Part shown: positions 16,974 through 26,097 of the stretch, one piece after another
Layout of the letters: each line of letters starts with the position of its first letter
How positions within the stretch are numbered: position 1 is the stretch's first letter
Assembly: GCA_023229245.1 (NCBI GenBank)
Contig: JALNZU010000002.1
Coordinates: forward strand, 124,001-188,000
Reading direction: 5' to 3'
Source: Bacteroidales bacterium
GTDB lineage: Bacteria > Bacteroidota > Bacteroidia > Bacteroidales > F082
DNA length: 64,000 nt
Notes under the pieces: generated by a model
What the model saw: only the letters and a program-made list of their open reading frames with translations
Database searches by the model: none
What the model was told of the DNA's origin: nothing
Position numbers and translations under genes: made by a program

Positions 16974-19805
16974 ATGCGTCATCACCTGATCGGCAGACTG
17001 TTGTTTATGCTCTGCCTGATAAGTACCCAAGTTGTGTATCCACAATATTATCTTGGTGGTCAGGACCCTGCCTCTATCCGGTGGAAACAAATTCAAACCG
17101 GTTCCTTTCGTATCATCTTTCCTGCTGGAATGTATCCTCAGGCTGCCCGATTGGCCTTTTTAACCGAACAGACCTCTCAAGCTGTCAATGCCGATTATCA
17201 AGCTTCTTTACCAGCTACCGATCTTATCCTGCATACTCAGACTGCTATTTCCAATGCGTCTGTTGCCTGGGCACCTCATCGACTTGACTATCACTATACC
17301 CCGCCACAGGATGGATATAGTCAGGAATGGTTTCGCCAACTTAGCCTACATGAGTTACGCCATCTTTCGCAAATGAGTAGCTTGAACAAAGGATTCACTA
17401 AGGCAAGCAGCTTGATTTTAGGTCAGCAGGGATTAGCCGGTATTTTAGGAATGTTTGTCCCAAACTGGTTTTTAGAAGGCGATGCAGTAGTCATAGAAAC
17501 AGCTATGAGCCATAGTGGAAGGGGGAGGCAATCGCTGTTTGAGGCCGGATTGAGAGCTCAACTGTTGGAAGATAAAATGTATTCGTACGACAAAGCCTAT
17601 TTCGGCTCCTACCGGCATCATGTTCCAAATATTTATGAGTTAGGCTATTTTTTAGTGGGCTATCAACGGTACAAACAAGGATCAGAACTGTGGGCAGGCA
17701 TGCTTGACCAGATAGCCCGTAACCCATTTCTACTGAATCCTGTTGGCAGAGCACTGAAAAAGACAAGCGGAAATAATAAAAACCAACTTTACAAACAGAC
17801 TTTGACTGAGTTGAAACACATATGGCTACAGCAGGACAGCATCGTGAACCTTACGTCACTACAGCGCCTCAGCCCACAGAAAAAAATATACACCAATTAT
17901 CGTTTCCCAACACAGCTCCCCGATGGGAGTGTCATCGCAATACGCACCTCAAAAGACGATATAGCTCGTATTGTACATATTAAAAATGGTACTGAACAAA
18001 TACTATTCACACCGGGAAGCTTATTCAACGAGAGCTTATCGTGTAGCGACAGTCTGGTCGTATGGAATGAATATCAGGCTGATATCCGCTGGTCGAACCA
18101 AAACTACAGTGTCATAAAAATCGGAGAAATCAATAGCGGAAAGATCAGTCAACTGAGCTATCACAGTCGATTGTTTGCTCCCGACATCAGCTACGACAAT
18201 AAAAAAATTGTCGCATCCGAAATATTGGAAAACGGGAGCTATGGCATAGCGATAGTAAAGGTTAATGATGGACAGAAAATCAGCTTATCGCAAAACGATA
18301 GCCTGTTTTTTCAAACGCCTATATGGATGAAAGACAATATACATATTGCTGCGACAGCTGTAGGCCGGCATGGAAAAGCATTGGTCAAAATACATTCTAT
18401 AAGCGGCGAATTGACGGTATTGCTTCCATTCACTTATGATGATTTTTCCTTGAGTGGTATTTTGGGTAACAATTTACTTCTTCATGGGAGTTGGACAGGT
18501 ATCAGTAATATTTTTCTGTTTGAGACGGCTACATCTTCAGTTCGTCAACTTACTTCTTCCCGCTTTGGGGCTGCATGGGCGTATGGTGATGAAGAACGCG
18601 GGTTGATCCTTTATTCGGATTATCATTCAACAGGATGGCAGCTTGTTTCGGCCAGGCTTTCCGAATCCTTGGATCTGCCTTTGGAAGCTGTTGAACGAGC
18701 TCCTTTTCAGCTTGCCGAGCTGCTATCGGAGAGCACGTCGTTTAACATAGACACCTTAGAAATACCCGATACCCTCTACTCAGTGAAACCATACAATAAA
18801 CTAACGCATCTGTTTCGTTTTCACAGCTGGGCTCCTCTGTATATTGAAGCTGACAACGCAACTTTTCAGCCCGGGCTGAGCCTGTTTTCACAAAACTCAC
18901 TCAGCACTATGATAACGGAGTTAGGCTATATATATGATCCAAACCAGCAAACGGGTACTACCAAAGCAAGTATCAGTTACTATGGCTGGTATCCTGTGAT
19001 CACTGCTTCTTTTGAATACGGCCTTAGACGCGATGAGACCATTTTAGATGATGAACTCATCCGGTTGAAATGGCATGAGACCCAATGGATTGGTTCTGTT
19101 AGCCTGCCGCTCAACCTGACACGTAACAAATGGTTACGCGGTGTCAGGCCATTGGTTGGCTTTCAACAAACTTATCGTGCTATGGACAAAGACATAAATT
19201 TAAAGATGAAGCATCCGCTGATCAGAGTGTTGAGATACGAAGTTCAGGCATACCAGTATATGCGTATGTCGGAAAGGGATTTGATTCCCAAAACAGGCGT
19301 AAGCGTGTATGCACTATTCAGGCATTCGCTATTTGACGGACAAGCAGGACAACAGTTATACGCCAGTACTAATTTATTTTTACCCGGTTTCAGCACAAAT
19401 CATGGCATACGTCTCTTTGGTGCCTGGCAGAAAAAAACTCCTGAAGACGCCTATTTCTCAAGCCTGACGCCTATACCAAGAGGGTACAACAGTATTTTTT
19501 ATCCACAAGCAATCAGCTTTAAAGCAGATTATATGTTTCCTTTGGCCTATCCAGAGTGGAACTGGCCAACAATATGTTATCTGAAACGGATTAGGGCAGG
19601 CGGCTTTTATGACTATTTGCAGGCAAAACAACCGCATAACGACTGGACTAACTTTAGCTCAGCCGGTGTTGAAATATTCTCCGACTGGCATTTTTTCAAC
19701 TTCTCAGCCCCATTGACCTTAGGAGCACGGATATCGTATGCCTTCGACAAAGCAAGTATAATACCTGAATTTCTCTTTGGTGTAAATTTTGACGCCATAC
19801 GGTAA
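16974..19805 (+). CDS. Secreted HEXXH-motif protein with TolB-like beta-propeller and barrel-like C-terminus
   Basis: A 943-aa protein with a signal peptide (to about residue 24). Residues 30-260 resemble an MA-clan (gluzincin) metallopeptidase. They hold HELRH at 126-130 (an HEXXH zinc motif) followed by LSQ, and then WFLEGDAVVIE with Glu168 as candidate third ligand. Residues about 290-590 show repeated propeller blades (for example DGSVIAIRTSKDDIARI, SRLFAPDISYDNKKIVASE). Residues 620-943 consist of alternating strands ending in FGVNFDAIR, like an outer-membrane barrel. It is probably anchored in the outer membrane with the other domains exposed. Proteolytic activity is inferred from the motif only, and I do not know a characterised member. 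Confidence 0.75.
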   Translation: MRHHLIGRLLFMLCLISTQVVYPQYYLGGQDPASIRWKQIQTGSFRIIFPAGMYPQAARLAFLTEQTSQAVNADYQASLPATDLILHTQTAISNASVAWAPHRLDYHYTPPQDGYSQEWFRQLSLHELRHLSQMSSLNKGFTKASSLILGQQGLAGILGMFVPNWFLEGDAVVIETAMSHSGRGRQSLFEAGLRAQLLEDKMYSYDKAYFGSYRHHVPNIYELGYFLVGYQRYKQGSELWAGMLDQIARNPFLLNPVGRALKKTSGNNKNQLYKQTLTELKHIWLQQDSIVNLTSLQRLSPQKKIYTNYRFPTQLPDGSVIAIRTSKDDIARIVHIKNGTEQILFTPGSLFNESLSCSDSLVVWNEYQADIRWSNQNYSVIKIGEINSGKISQLSYHSRLFAPDISYDNKKIVASEILENGSYGIAIVKVNDGQKISLSQNDSLFFQTPIWMKDNIHIAATAVGRHGKALVKIHSISGELTVLLPFTYDDFSLSGILGNNLLLHGSWTGISNIFLFETATSSVRQLTSSRFGAAWAYGDEERGLILYSDYHSTGWQLVSARLSESLDLPLEAVERAPFQLAELLSESTSFNIDTLEIPDTLYSVKPYNKLTHLFRFHSWAPLYIEADNATFQPGLSLFSQNSLSTMITELGYIYDPNQQTGTTKASISYYGWYPVITASFEYGLRRDETILDDELIRLKWHETQWIGSVSLPLNLTRNKWLRGVRPLVGFQQTYRAMDKDINLKMKHPLIRVLRYEVQAYQYMRMSERDLIPKTGVSVYALFRHSLFDGQAGQQLYASTNLFLPGFSTNHGIRLFGAWQKKTPEDAYFSSLTPIPRGYNSIFYPQAISFKADYMFPLAYPEWNWPTICYLKRIRAGGFYDYLQAKQPHNDWTNFSSAGVEIFSDWHFFNFSAPLTLGARISYAFDKASIIPEFLFGVNFDAIR

Positions 19806-19897
19806 AAACTGATAATACGTAAGAAACCTAAGTATATAGAGTACCAATCACCATCCAAACCTGCGAACTATACTTAATACAACCTTAAAGTTTACGC

Positions 19898-19905
19898 TAT
19901 CTTTG
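19898..19905 (+). promoter_or_regulatory. -7 promoter box upstream of small lipoprotein
   Basis: TATCTTTG matches TAnnTTTG exactly, about 46 nt before the chosen start codon at 19952. The -33 region is not a clear match. Confidence 0.4.
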
Positions 19906-19951
19906 CCATAGGTTGAGTTTTATAACAATACGCTTAAAAAGACCTGAATCC

Positions 19952-20368
19952 ATGAATCATTTTTCACGAATACTAATTTTTTCGAGCTTTGCTGCCCTTA
20001 TATTCTGGTCGTGTAATACAGATACACATCAGAGCGTCGAATATTATGTAATCAATGTGGATAGCATACAAGTACCTGACACTGTAAGGGTATCACAAAC
20101 CTTTAAGCTTCAGCTCTTTGGTACTATAGGCAATAATGGCTGTTACCTTTTCGACCGGTTTGAAGTGGAAAAGCAGTCCAATACAGCATCAGTACAAGTG
20201 ATTGGTAAGTATCAAGTAGGAAGGAATGGAATATGTCCTGATATACTACCTATTTTGGACGGGAAGTATATTCACTTAAAAGCAGACAGTATAGGGGAGT
20301 TTTTTATTGAGGTAAAAAATCCCGGATTGAACCAATACCTGAATACAACGATACAGGTATTACCATAA
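19952..20368 (+). CDS. Small lipoprotein of unknown function
   Basis: A 138-aa protein starting at ATG 19952 (MNHFSRILIFSSFAALIFWSC). The hydrophobic segment ends in WSC, a plausible lipoprotein cysteine at residue 21. An in-frame TTG at 19913 would extend the frame but sits only a few bases after the promoter box, so I reject it. The mature part is beta-rich (VPDTVRVSQTFKLQLFGTIGNNGCY) and reads like one immunoglobulin-like domain with two cysteines. I do not recognise a family. Its 3' end overlaps the convergent DUF4340 gene by 9 bp. Confidence 0.7.
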   Translation: MNHFSRILIFSSFAALIFWSCNTDTHQSVEYYVINVDSIQVPDTVRVSQTFKLQLFGTIGNNGCYLFDRFEVEKQSNTASVQVIGKYQVGRNGICPDILPILDGKYIHLKADSIGEFFIEVKNPGLNQYLNTTIQVLP

Positions 20369-21439
20369 TGACAGCTCACCATCTATGCCCGGCTCAAAAT
20401 AGGAAAGCGGCCTGACTATCTTATCGAACACAAAATATTGTACCAACACAAAATCTCTGTCTTCATTGACTAGCGCATACATACGGTCGTGATCAACCGG
20501 AATAAGCTGTTCTTCTATCTCTAAATGGTCGGTGCTGTGGTGCTTCTTGAAAGTTGTGATCCCGACTGATTCACCATGTATGTCATTGAGAGCGATTCGA
20601 TGCAGAAATGGCATATGAGTAATTGAATCGCGATGTCTAACCGGCAGGTAGTTCATCAGGGCTTCAAATCGTATGTCGCTGAAGGCAGTAAGATAATTAA
20701 GCAGCTTTAATGTGTCAAACTCCGGCATGATGGTTTGATCATTCAGACGGGTGATCTGAAACTGATGCCGGTCGAGGCGATCAATTCGGTAGCTTTGCTC
20801 AGGTTCTTCGCCAAACTCAATAGTAACCGATTGTATTTCATTCATCTTCTTTCTGAAGATAGTATAATCGCGCCATTCATCTTCTAAAGGTGAATAGCGT
20901 GTCATTACAAATCCGACAAACCCTGTAAGATGCATGATATACGCATGTTGAGCACCTTCTTTATACATGAAAGTGCCGATATTATCTCTTGGGTTATCGC
21001 CCACATAATACACCTTCGTACGCTTTTCGTGCGGAAACAGTTTGATGCGACCAAACAAATTGATACGAGGCTGTATCTGATACACTTCTACCTTGACAGC
21101 TATTCCTGCCATGCGTTTCACTACATTATCGTGGCTGGAACGTGACACAGGCCCCCGAACACGTAGCTTCATCATGGTGTTCAGCATGATATCAACTTTT
21201 TGCTGATTAGCCCTGTAATACGTGTTCACCGTCCAGCCTTCCGGATGGCGTTCTAATAACACCTGATTTGTATCTAAGTCGGCTATAAATATTTTGGTCA
21301 CACTGGCCGTATCCATCACTGCAAAATCGGCATCTTTATGCTGAAGAGTTGATAAATATCTTTTGTTGCCTGCCAAGACCACTGCAAGCAAAAATAAGAT
21401 CAAGGTTAGTATAAGGACCGTTTTATTTTTTTTAAGCAT
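20360..21439 (-). CDS. DUF4340 domain-containing membrane-anchored protein
   Basis: A 359-aa protein with one N-terminal membrane helix (about 7-23) and a DUF4340-type extracytoplasmic region. The recognisable parts are ITKIFIADLD-like (VTKIFIADLDTNQVLLER), GWTVN, and YYVGDNPRDNIGTFMYKEG. DUF4340 proteins are often encoded next to gldG-like genes, and here it starts 24 bp after gldG in the same direction, so a role with the GldFG complex is likely. The molecular function is unknown. The end overlaps the convergent lipoprotein gene by 9 bp. Confidence 0.85.
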   Translation of the reverse strand: MLKKNKTVLILTLILFLLAVVLAGNKRYLSTLQHKDADFAVMDTASVTKIFIADLDTNQVLLERHPEGWTVNTYYRANQQKVDIMLNTMMKLRVRGPVSRSSHDNVVKRMAGIAVKVEVYQIQPRINLFGRIKLFPHEKRTKVYYVGDNPRDNIGTFMYKEGAQHAYIMHLTGFVGFVMTRYSPLEDEWRDYTIFRKKMNEIQSVTIEFGEEPEQSYRIDRLDRHQFQITRLNDQTIMPEFDTLKLLNYLTAFSDIRFEALMNYLPVRHRDSITHMPFLHRIALNDIHGESVGITTFKKHHSTDHLEIEEQLIPVDHDRMYALVNEDRDFVLVQYFVFDKIVRPLSYFEPGIDGELSLW

Positions 21440-21463
21440 ATAGTATCATTTCTTTGTTCACAA

Positions 21464-23248
21464 CTATGTGTTTCGGTTAATTTTTTTATGTACAGCAAAT
21501 TTCCGTTTTCGCCTCACAGTCAATAACAATCCGATGAGAAACACTAATAATACCGGTATTACTATATTGATCAGCTGCCAGGTAAGGCGTTCTTTTCTGA
21601 CTTTTGATTCGTCTAACAGTCGCAGTTTGAGTTCACGTGAACGTATGCTTATAAGCCCTGATTCATCGGCTAAATAGCTGATGGCGTTGAGCAGGAAATC
21701 TTTGTTGCCATAAGTTCGTCTGGTGTACTGGTCAAATCCAAGTGGTAATGGGTAGCCCTTTGGCACATGAAACTGGTTGAGTATCATATCTCCGTCGGCT
21801 ACAACTATCATAGAAGTAGGAAAGCTTTGTTCTCTGAATCCCATCTCCTTGCTGTCGGCAATCTCGGGTGGCATACGATTTTTATAGAGCGATTCAAACT
21901 CTCCTTCCAACAAATATGCGGTAATTTGAGGCCCCCGATTGTACATGCGCTCATCTGGCTGGTCGCGCAGCATGGCAAGCGAGATCAGGGCTGGTGTGGC
22001 CGATACCCGTGAATAAGGTGAGCTGCGAAGCAAGGGTATCTTCTTAATGCCATCCGCAAAAGTAGTGTCAATAGAACTCACAAAATCAGCTTTGATAGCA
22101 TTGATATTACGTACCATAGGATGATTTGAAGCCTGATTGAGCAGTGGAAAATAATACCAGCGGAAAAACTCGATCTGTGCTTGCGTTCCAAGCTGTCCTG
22201 TACGCAAAGGTATCTGAGCCGAGTTAAGGTCTAACACCAAGTTTTTGTTCAACCTCAGCCCGTATTTAAAAAACATATCATCAAGCTTGAGATCCAAATC
22301 AATAGCCACAGTGCTTTCGTTGTCCTGCAAGCTATCCATACTTGCAATCACAGGGTCTATCAGCCACAACACCTTACCACCGTGCATGATATATTGATCG
22401 ATAATGAATTTATCCTTTTCGTCAAAGGCCGACTGCGGTTTGGCAATGATGATAGCCTCATATTCGGGTATAATACGTATGTTACCGTCTTCATCGGGTT
22501 CAGAACGATGAATCAGGGCATATACCTTCCCTCCTATCTCTATGCGTTCCACCCTGTAGTTTTGCGATAAGGTCTGGGTGATATCGTGAACTCCTGTCTC
22601 GCTCAGCTCGCCATGACCGGTGATAAAAGCAATAGATGGCTTTTGTTTCAAAGTGATCTTTCGGATCATATCGGCCATTTTAAACTCTAAGTTCTGTATG
22701 GAGTTGTTAAGTACTATCTCAGGTGGCGTATTCAACTGCTCTTCAAGCAAATCAAGAGGCAGCTCCTGATCACGATACATCACCATAGCGCCGGGAAATA
22801 TCACCTTTTGTTCCCTCCCTGCTGTGGTTTGTATCTGTAGATCGGTTGGTTGCAAGCCTTGTTCTATAAGTTGGTTGACTGTCTCTTTAACTTCCTGTGG
22901 TGTAGCACCCTCCATCGGATCAATAAACTCATATTCCACATATTTGCTATAAGCTCTGAACTCGTCTAACATTTCTTTGGCTTCACGACGTAGCCTTTTA
23001 AATCCTGCAGGAAATTCCCCTTCCAAATAAACCCGGAAGAAGACAATATCGTCTAAAGAGCGGAGCAGCCTCTTCGTTTCGGGTGCAAGAGTATAGCGTT
23101 TCTCGGCCGTCAGATCAAAGCGTGTAAACACATATCCTCCGATGATATTTACAGCAAAAATACTAACTATAATCAACACGAAACCAAGCCATTGCTGTCC
23201 TCTCAGCTCCTTACTCCTGACTGCTATTTCTTTTCCTTTCTTTACCAT
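21464..23248 (-). CDS. gldG: Gliding-motility ABC transporter-associated protein GldG
   Basis: A 594-aa protein. An N-terminal membrane helix (about 20-40) is followed by RFDLTAEKRYTLAPETKRLL, characteristic of GldG and other ABC-2 associated extracytoplasmic proteins. A large domain has FITGHGELSETGVHDITQTL and KVLWLIDPVIASMDSLQ, and a C-terminal membrane helix (about 562-583) precedes a basic tail. In Flavobacterium johnsoniae GldG with GldF (permease) and GldA (ATPase) is required for gliding. The start overlaps the gldF 3' end by 7 bp. Presence does not prove motility, because gldFG also occur in non-gliding Bacteroidota. Confidence 0.93.
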   Translation of the reverse strand: MVKKGKEIAVRSKELRGQQWLGFVLIIVSIFAVNIIGGYVFTRFDLTAEKRYTLAPETKRLLRSLDDIVFFRVYLEGEFPAGFKRLRREAKEMLDEFRAYSKYVEYEFIDPMEGATPQEVKETVNQLIEQGLQPTDLQIQTTAGREQKVIFPGAMVMYRDQELPLDLLEEQLNTPPEIVLNNSIQNLEFKMADMIRKITLKQKPSIAFITGHGELSETGVHDITQTLSQNYRVERIEIGGKVYALIHRSEPDEDGNIRIIPEYEAIIIAKPQSAFDEKDKFIIDQYIMHGGKVLWLIDPVIASMDSLQDNESTVAIDLDLKLDDMFFKYGLRLNKNLVLDLNSAQIPLRTGQLGTQAQIEFFRWYYFPLLNQASNHPMVRNINAIKADFVSSIDTTFADGIKKIPLLRSSPYSRVSATPALISLAMLRDQPDERMYNRGPQITAYLLEGEFESLYKNRMPPEIADSKEMGFREQSFPTSMIVVADGDMILNQFHVPKGYPLPLGFDQYTRRTYGNKDFLLNAISYLADESGLISIRSRELKLRLLDESKVRKERLTWQLINIVIPVLLVFLIGLLLTVRRKRKFAVHKKINRNT

Positions 23249-23982
23249 TTTCTGCTTGCTAACGACAGATGTGTGCTACTCAAAAACAATACGATGACAC
23301 TTAAAAAATACAAGAGGTCGCGCGTATCCACCACTCCCCGACTGATAGACCCATAATGTGCTTCAATGCCTAACTGCCGTATGAACAGGTCGGCGCTCCC
23401 AAACCAACTGAACGAATAAATAAGGTCAAAACCTATATATACAAAGCCACTCAGCACTACTGCCAGAATAAAAGCTAATATCTGATTGTCTGTCAGACTG
23501 CTACTAAAGATACCGATGGCGACAAAAACTGCCCCAAGAAAAAACAAGCCGATATAAGCTCCCCATATGCCTCCCGAATCCAGATTACCGGGCGGTTGCC
23601 CTAACCGATAAACCGAGAAATAATAAATCAAAGTAGGCAGCAGTGATACAAGTACTAACACAAGATTAGCTAAATACTTGGCTACTATGATCTGAATATC
23701 AGTGAGTGGTTTGGTTAACAACCATTCGATAGTACCTGATTTTTTCTCTTCGGCAAAAGAACGCATAGTTACGGCAGGCACCAAAAACATAAACACAAAT
23801 GGTGCTATCAGAAAAAGGCCTTCCAAACTGGCATACCCATAGTCCAATATATTGAATTCGGTAGGAAAAACCCACAAAAACAACCCGTTGATAAGTAGAA
23901 AAACAGCAATGACTAAATAGCCCGTCAAGCTGCTTAAAAAACTATGTATCTCTTTAAGAAAGAGTGCAACCATCATTATCAT
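23242..23982 (-). CDS. gldF: Gliding-motility ABC transporter permease GldF
   Basis: A 246-aa ABC-2 type permease with six hydrophobic segments. The family hallmark is SFAEEKKSGTIEWLLTKPLT after the second helix, and the length fits GldF. Several in-frame ATGs (23982, 23976, 23973) make the exact start uncertain; a possible -7 box at 23997-24004 would favour one of the later ones. It is the first gene of gldF-gldG-DUF4340. The ATPase gldA is not nearby, as is usual. Confidence 0.93.
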   Translation of the reverse strand: MIMMVALFLKEIHSFLSSLTGYLVIAVFLLINGLFLWVFPTEFNILDYGYASLEGLFLIAPFVFMFLVPAVTMRSFAEEKKSGTIEWLLTKPLTDIQIIVAKYLANLVLVLVSLLPTLIYYFSVYRLGQPPGNLDSGGIWGAYIGLFFLGAVFVAIGIFSSSLTDNQILAFILAVVLSGFVYIGFDLIYSFSWFGSADLFIRQLGIEAHYGSISRGVVDTRDLLYFLSVIVLFLSSTHLSLASRKW

Positions 23983-23996
23983 CTTTTATCAACGGG

Positions 23997-24004
23997 CAAA
24001 AATA
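23997..24004 (-). promoter_or_regulatory. Possible -7 box upstream of gldF
   Basis: The minus strand reads TATTTTTG, matching TAnnTTTG, but the implied leader is very short (about 8-17 nt) and no -33 element is visible. Confidence 0.28.
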
Positions 24005-24065
24005 CGTTTTTTCACCTGTTTAAAATGGTATCACTTCTGTTTGCAAAGAATTTCAAATTTTTACC

Positions 24066-24105
24066 ATGAAAGAGCTAGTTCATCTTTTTTACCACACTCT
24101 TTCAT
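24066..24105 (-). terminator. Possible hairpin after the SAM hydroxide adenosyltransferase gene
   Basis: A perfect 9-bp inverted repeat (ATGAAAGAG at 24066-24074 and CTCTTTCAT at 24097-24105) lies just past the stop codon of the minus-strand gene at 24112. The loop is long (22 nt), and only a short T-poor stretch follows, so termination is uncertain. Confidence 0.3.
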
Positions 24106-24111
24106 TAGTTG

Positions 24112-24906
24112 TCATACGAAGGTTTCATCGGCATTTATGAAACGTACATTGACTGGGGTATATTTTTCCAATCCGCATAATGAAGCGGCATTGCCTTGAT
24201 TCATGGCTATTTCGAGCATCCCATGCGTTCCAAAAAGCGCCAGAAGCTCAGCAACCTCTACATCTAAATAACTACTCATCAGGCTGTTGAGCCTATAGCC
24301 TGCAAAATAAATCTCAAAAGGCCGTTTACGTCTTAGCTGTTGGAAAAGCTCGGCAGAAATATTCGTGATTGCATTATCGTATCCATCAATATGGATCACC
24401 ATTCCTTTAATACTATCCTGACTGATGGCAGGCTCAAACAGCAGCCGTGAAGTGAGCTGTGGTCTGAGTATTCCCAACTGATCCAAAGGCGTTCCGGTAA
24501 GAAGCTGTACGGCTACCTTCACAAACCGGTCGCGAGTGCTGAAGGTAAACAGATCACTATCCTGATACACTTCTATCTGTACGGCAGCTTCGGGAGTATC
24601 GCCCACTATCATCGAAAAAACACCATTATCGGTACCAATAAAATAATGTCCGTCATGCTGTATGGCAATATGCGGATGATCGGTTGTTTCTACCGTGTTG
24701 ACCGCAACTATATGTACCGTACCTTTTGGAAACGACTGATAGCTGTTACGCACCGTGAAAGCTGCCCCTTCGATATCGAAGGGCTTGATCTGATGTGAGA
24801 TATCTACAATAACGGTATCGGGCAGTTTGGATAAGATAGCACCTTTCACCGCTGCTATATAAAAATCGGATGATCCCCAATCGCTGGTTAATGTGATGAT
24901 AGACAT
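24112..24906 (-). CDS. SAM hydroxide adenosyltransferase (DUF62 family)
   Basis: A 264-aa protein of the SAM-dependent chlorinase/fluorinase/hydroxide adenosyltransferase family. The N-terminal TLTSDWGSSDFY supplies the conserved Asp9. GTDNGVFS, RDRFVKVAV, the DxxxNxxTN-like IDGYDNAITNI and the C-terminal LEIAMNQGNAA also match the family. Non-halogenase members hydrolyse S-adenosylmethionine to adenosine and methionine, and this is the expected activity; the halogenases are rare and actinobacterial. It is divergent from phoH. Confidence 0.88.
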   Translation of the reverse strand: MSIITLTSDWGSSDFYIAAVKGAILSKLPDTVIVDISHQIKPFDIEGAAFTVRNSYQSFPKGTVHIVAVNTVETTDHPHIAIQHDGHYFIGTDNGVFSMIVGDTPEAAVQIEVYQDSDLFTFSTRDRFVKVAVQLLTGTPLDQLGILRPQLTSRLLFEPAISQDSIKGMVIHIDGYDNAITNISAELFQQLRRKRPFEIYFAGYRLNSLMSSYLDVEVAELLALFGTHGMLEIAMNQGNAASLCGLEKYTPVNVRFINADETFV

Positions 24907-24971
24907 AGAAAATCAGGTATATTAGACCGGAAACAGCATCCCTGCACTGAACGCAAACACATAATTTTATG

Positions 24972-24979
24972 CAAAGATA
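24972..24979 (-). promoter_or_regulatory. -7 promoter box for the DUF62 gene
   Basis: The minus strand reads TATCTTTG, an exact TAnnTTTG match, about 65 nt before the start codon. No clear -33 element. Confidence 0.4.
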
Positions 24980-25013
24980 CGCCATAGCGGGAAATTAGTG
25001 AGTGGTAAATGAA

Positions 25014-25021
25014 TACTTTTG
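25014..25021 (+). promoter_or_regulatory. -7 promoter box for phoH-purC
   Basis: TACTTTTG matches TAnnTTTG exactly, about 41 nt before the phoH start codon. No TTTG at the -33 position. Confidence 0.4.
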
Positions 25022-25062
25022 CATAGACAAAAGAAAATATTCTGACAAAATCAGCTTAGCCT

Positions 25063-26091
25063 ATGAATGAGAGGATCATACAGCTTGAACACATCAATCC
25101 TATAGAATTATTCGGTGTTGAGGATATGTATCTGACCCGAATACAGCAACTATTTCCTAAGATAAAGATCATCGCTCGAGGAAACTATATGAAGATCATC
25201 GGTGAGGCCGACGGGTTAGACTTGTTTGAAAGCCGATTCGAGCTGTTGTTAGTGCATTGGGAACATTTTGGTTCCATAAGCAATAAGGTCATTGACCAGA
25301 TCATGGGCGGGGAGCCTGAATCCCATGAGCTTCGCGTGCTAATGGATAAGGAGGTGTTAGTGTATGGCCGTTCGGGCATGCAGGTAAAAGCTATCACACC
25401 CAACCAGAAACACATCGTAAGTGCTATTGCTTCGGATGATATGGTGTTTGCCATAGGTCCTGCCGGAACGGGCAAGACTTATACAGCCGTTGCATTGGCT
25501 GTCAGGGCATTGAAAAACAAAGAAGTCAGACGTATCATACTTACCCGCCCTGCCGTAGAAGCCGGTGAGAATCTGGGATTTCTGCCTGGAGACATGAAAA
25601 ATAAGTTAGACCCATATATGCAGCCGTTGTACGATGCGCTGCGCGATATGTTGCCAACTCAAAAACTGCTCAGCTATCTGGAGGATGGAACCATAGAAGT
25701 GGCACCGCTGGCATTTATGAGAGGCCGTACACTGGACTACTCTTTTGTCATCTTGGATGAAGCACAAAATGCCACACCAAACCAACTCAAAATGTTTCTG
25801 ACCCGCATGGGACGAGAATCCAAGTTCATTATCAACGGCGATATCACCCAAATCGACTTGCCGGCCAAGCAGCCGTCCGGTCTCATACATGCCTTGCAGA
25901 TACTGCATCAGGTAAAAGGAATAGCTTGGGTGATGTTAGACGAAAAAGATGTGGTACGACATAAGTTAGTAACCCGTATCATAAGGGCCTACAGCACACA
26001 AAAAAGACATCCACAAGAAGGTAGTCCTGAAACAAAAGCTGTAGATACCACATCATCTGATACGACAACAAACACTGACTCAAACGAATAA
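25063..26091 (+). CDS. PhoH family ATPase
   Basis: A 342-aa protein. An N-terminal KH-like region (about 30-75) precedes the P-loop domain with Walker A GPAGTGKT (132-139), LTRPAVEAGENLGFLPGDMK, Walker B FVILDEAQN and the C-terminal GDITQIDLP. PhoH proteins are predicted RNA-associated ATPases, often linked to ribosome or rRNA maturation through YbeZ/YbeY. The last 30 residues are a low-complexity Thr/Ser/Asp tail. purC starts 6 bp downstream, so the two share a transcript. Confidence 0.95.
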   Translation: MNERIIQLEHINPIELFGVEDMYLTRIQQLFPKIKIIARGNYMKIIGEADGLDLFESRFELLLVHWEHFGSISNKVIDQIMGGEPESHELRVLMDKEVLVYGRSGMQVKAITPNQKHIVSAIASDDMVFAIGPAGTGKTYTAVALAVRALKNKEVRRIILTRPAVEAGENLGFLPGDMKNKLDPYMQPLYDALRDMLPTQKLLSYLEDGTIEVAPLAFMRGRTLDYSFVILDEAQNATPNQLKMFLTRMGRESKFIINGDITQIDLPAKQPSGLIHALQILHQVKGIAWVMLDEKDVVRHKLVTRIIRAYSTQKRHPQEGSPETKAVDTTSSDTTTNTDSNE

Positions 26092-26097
26092 TAATCC

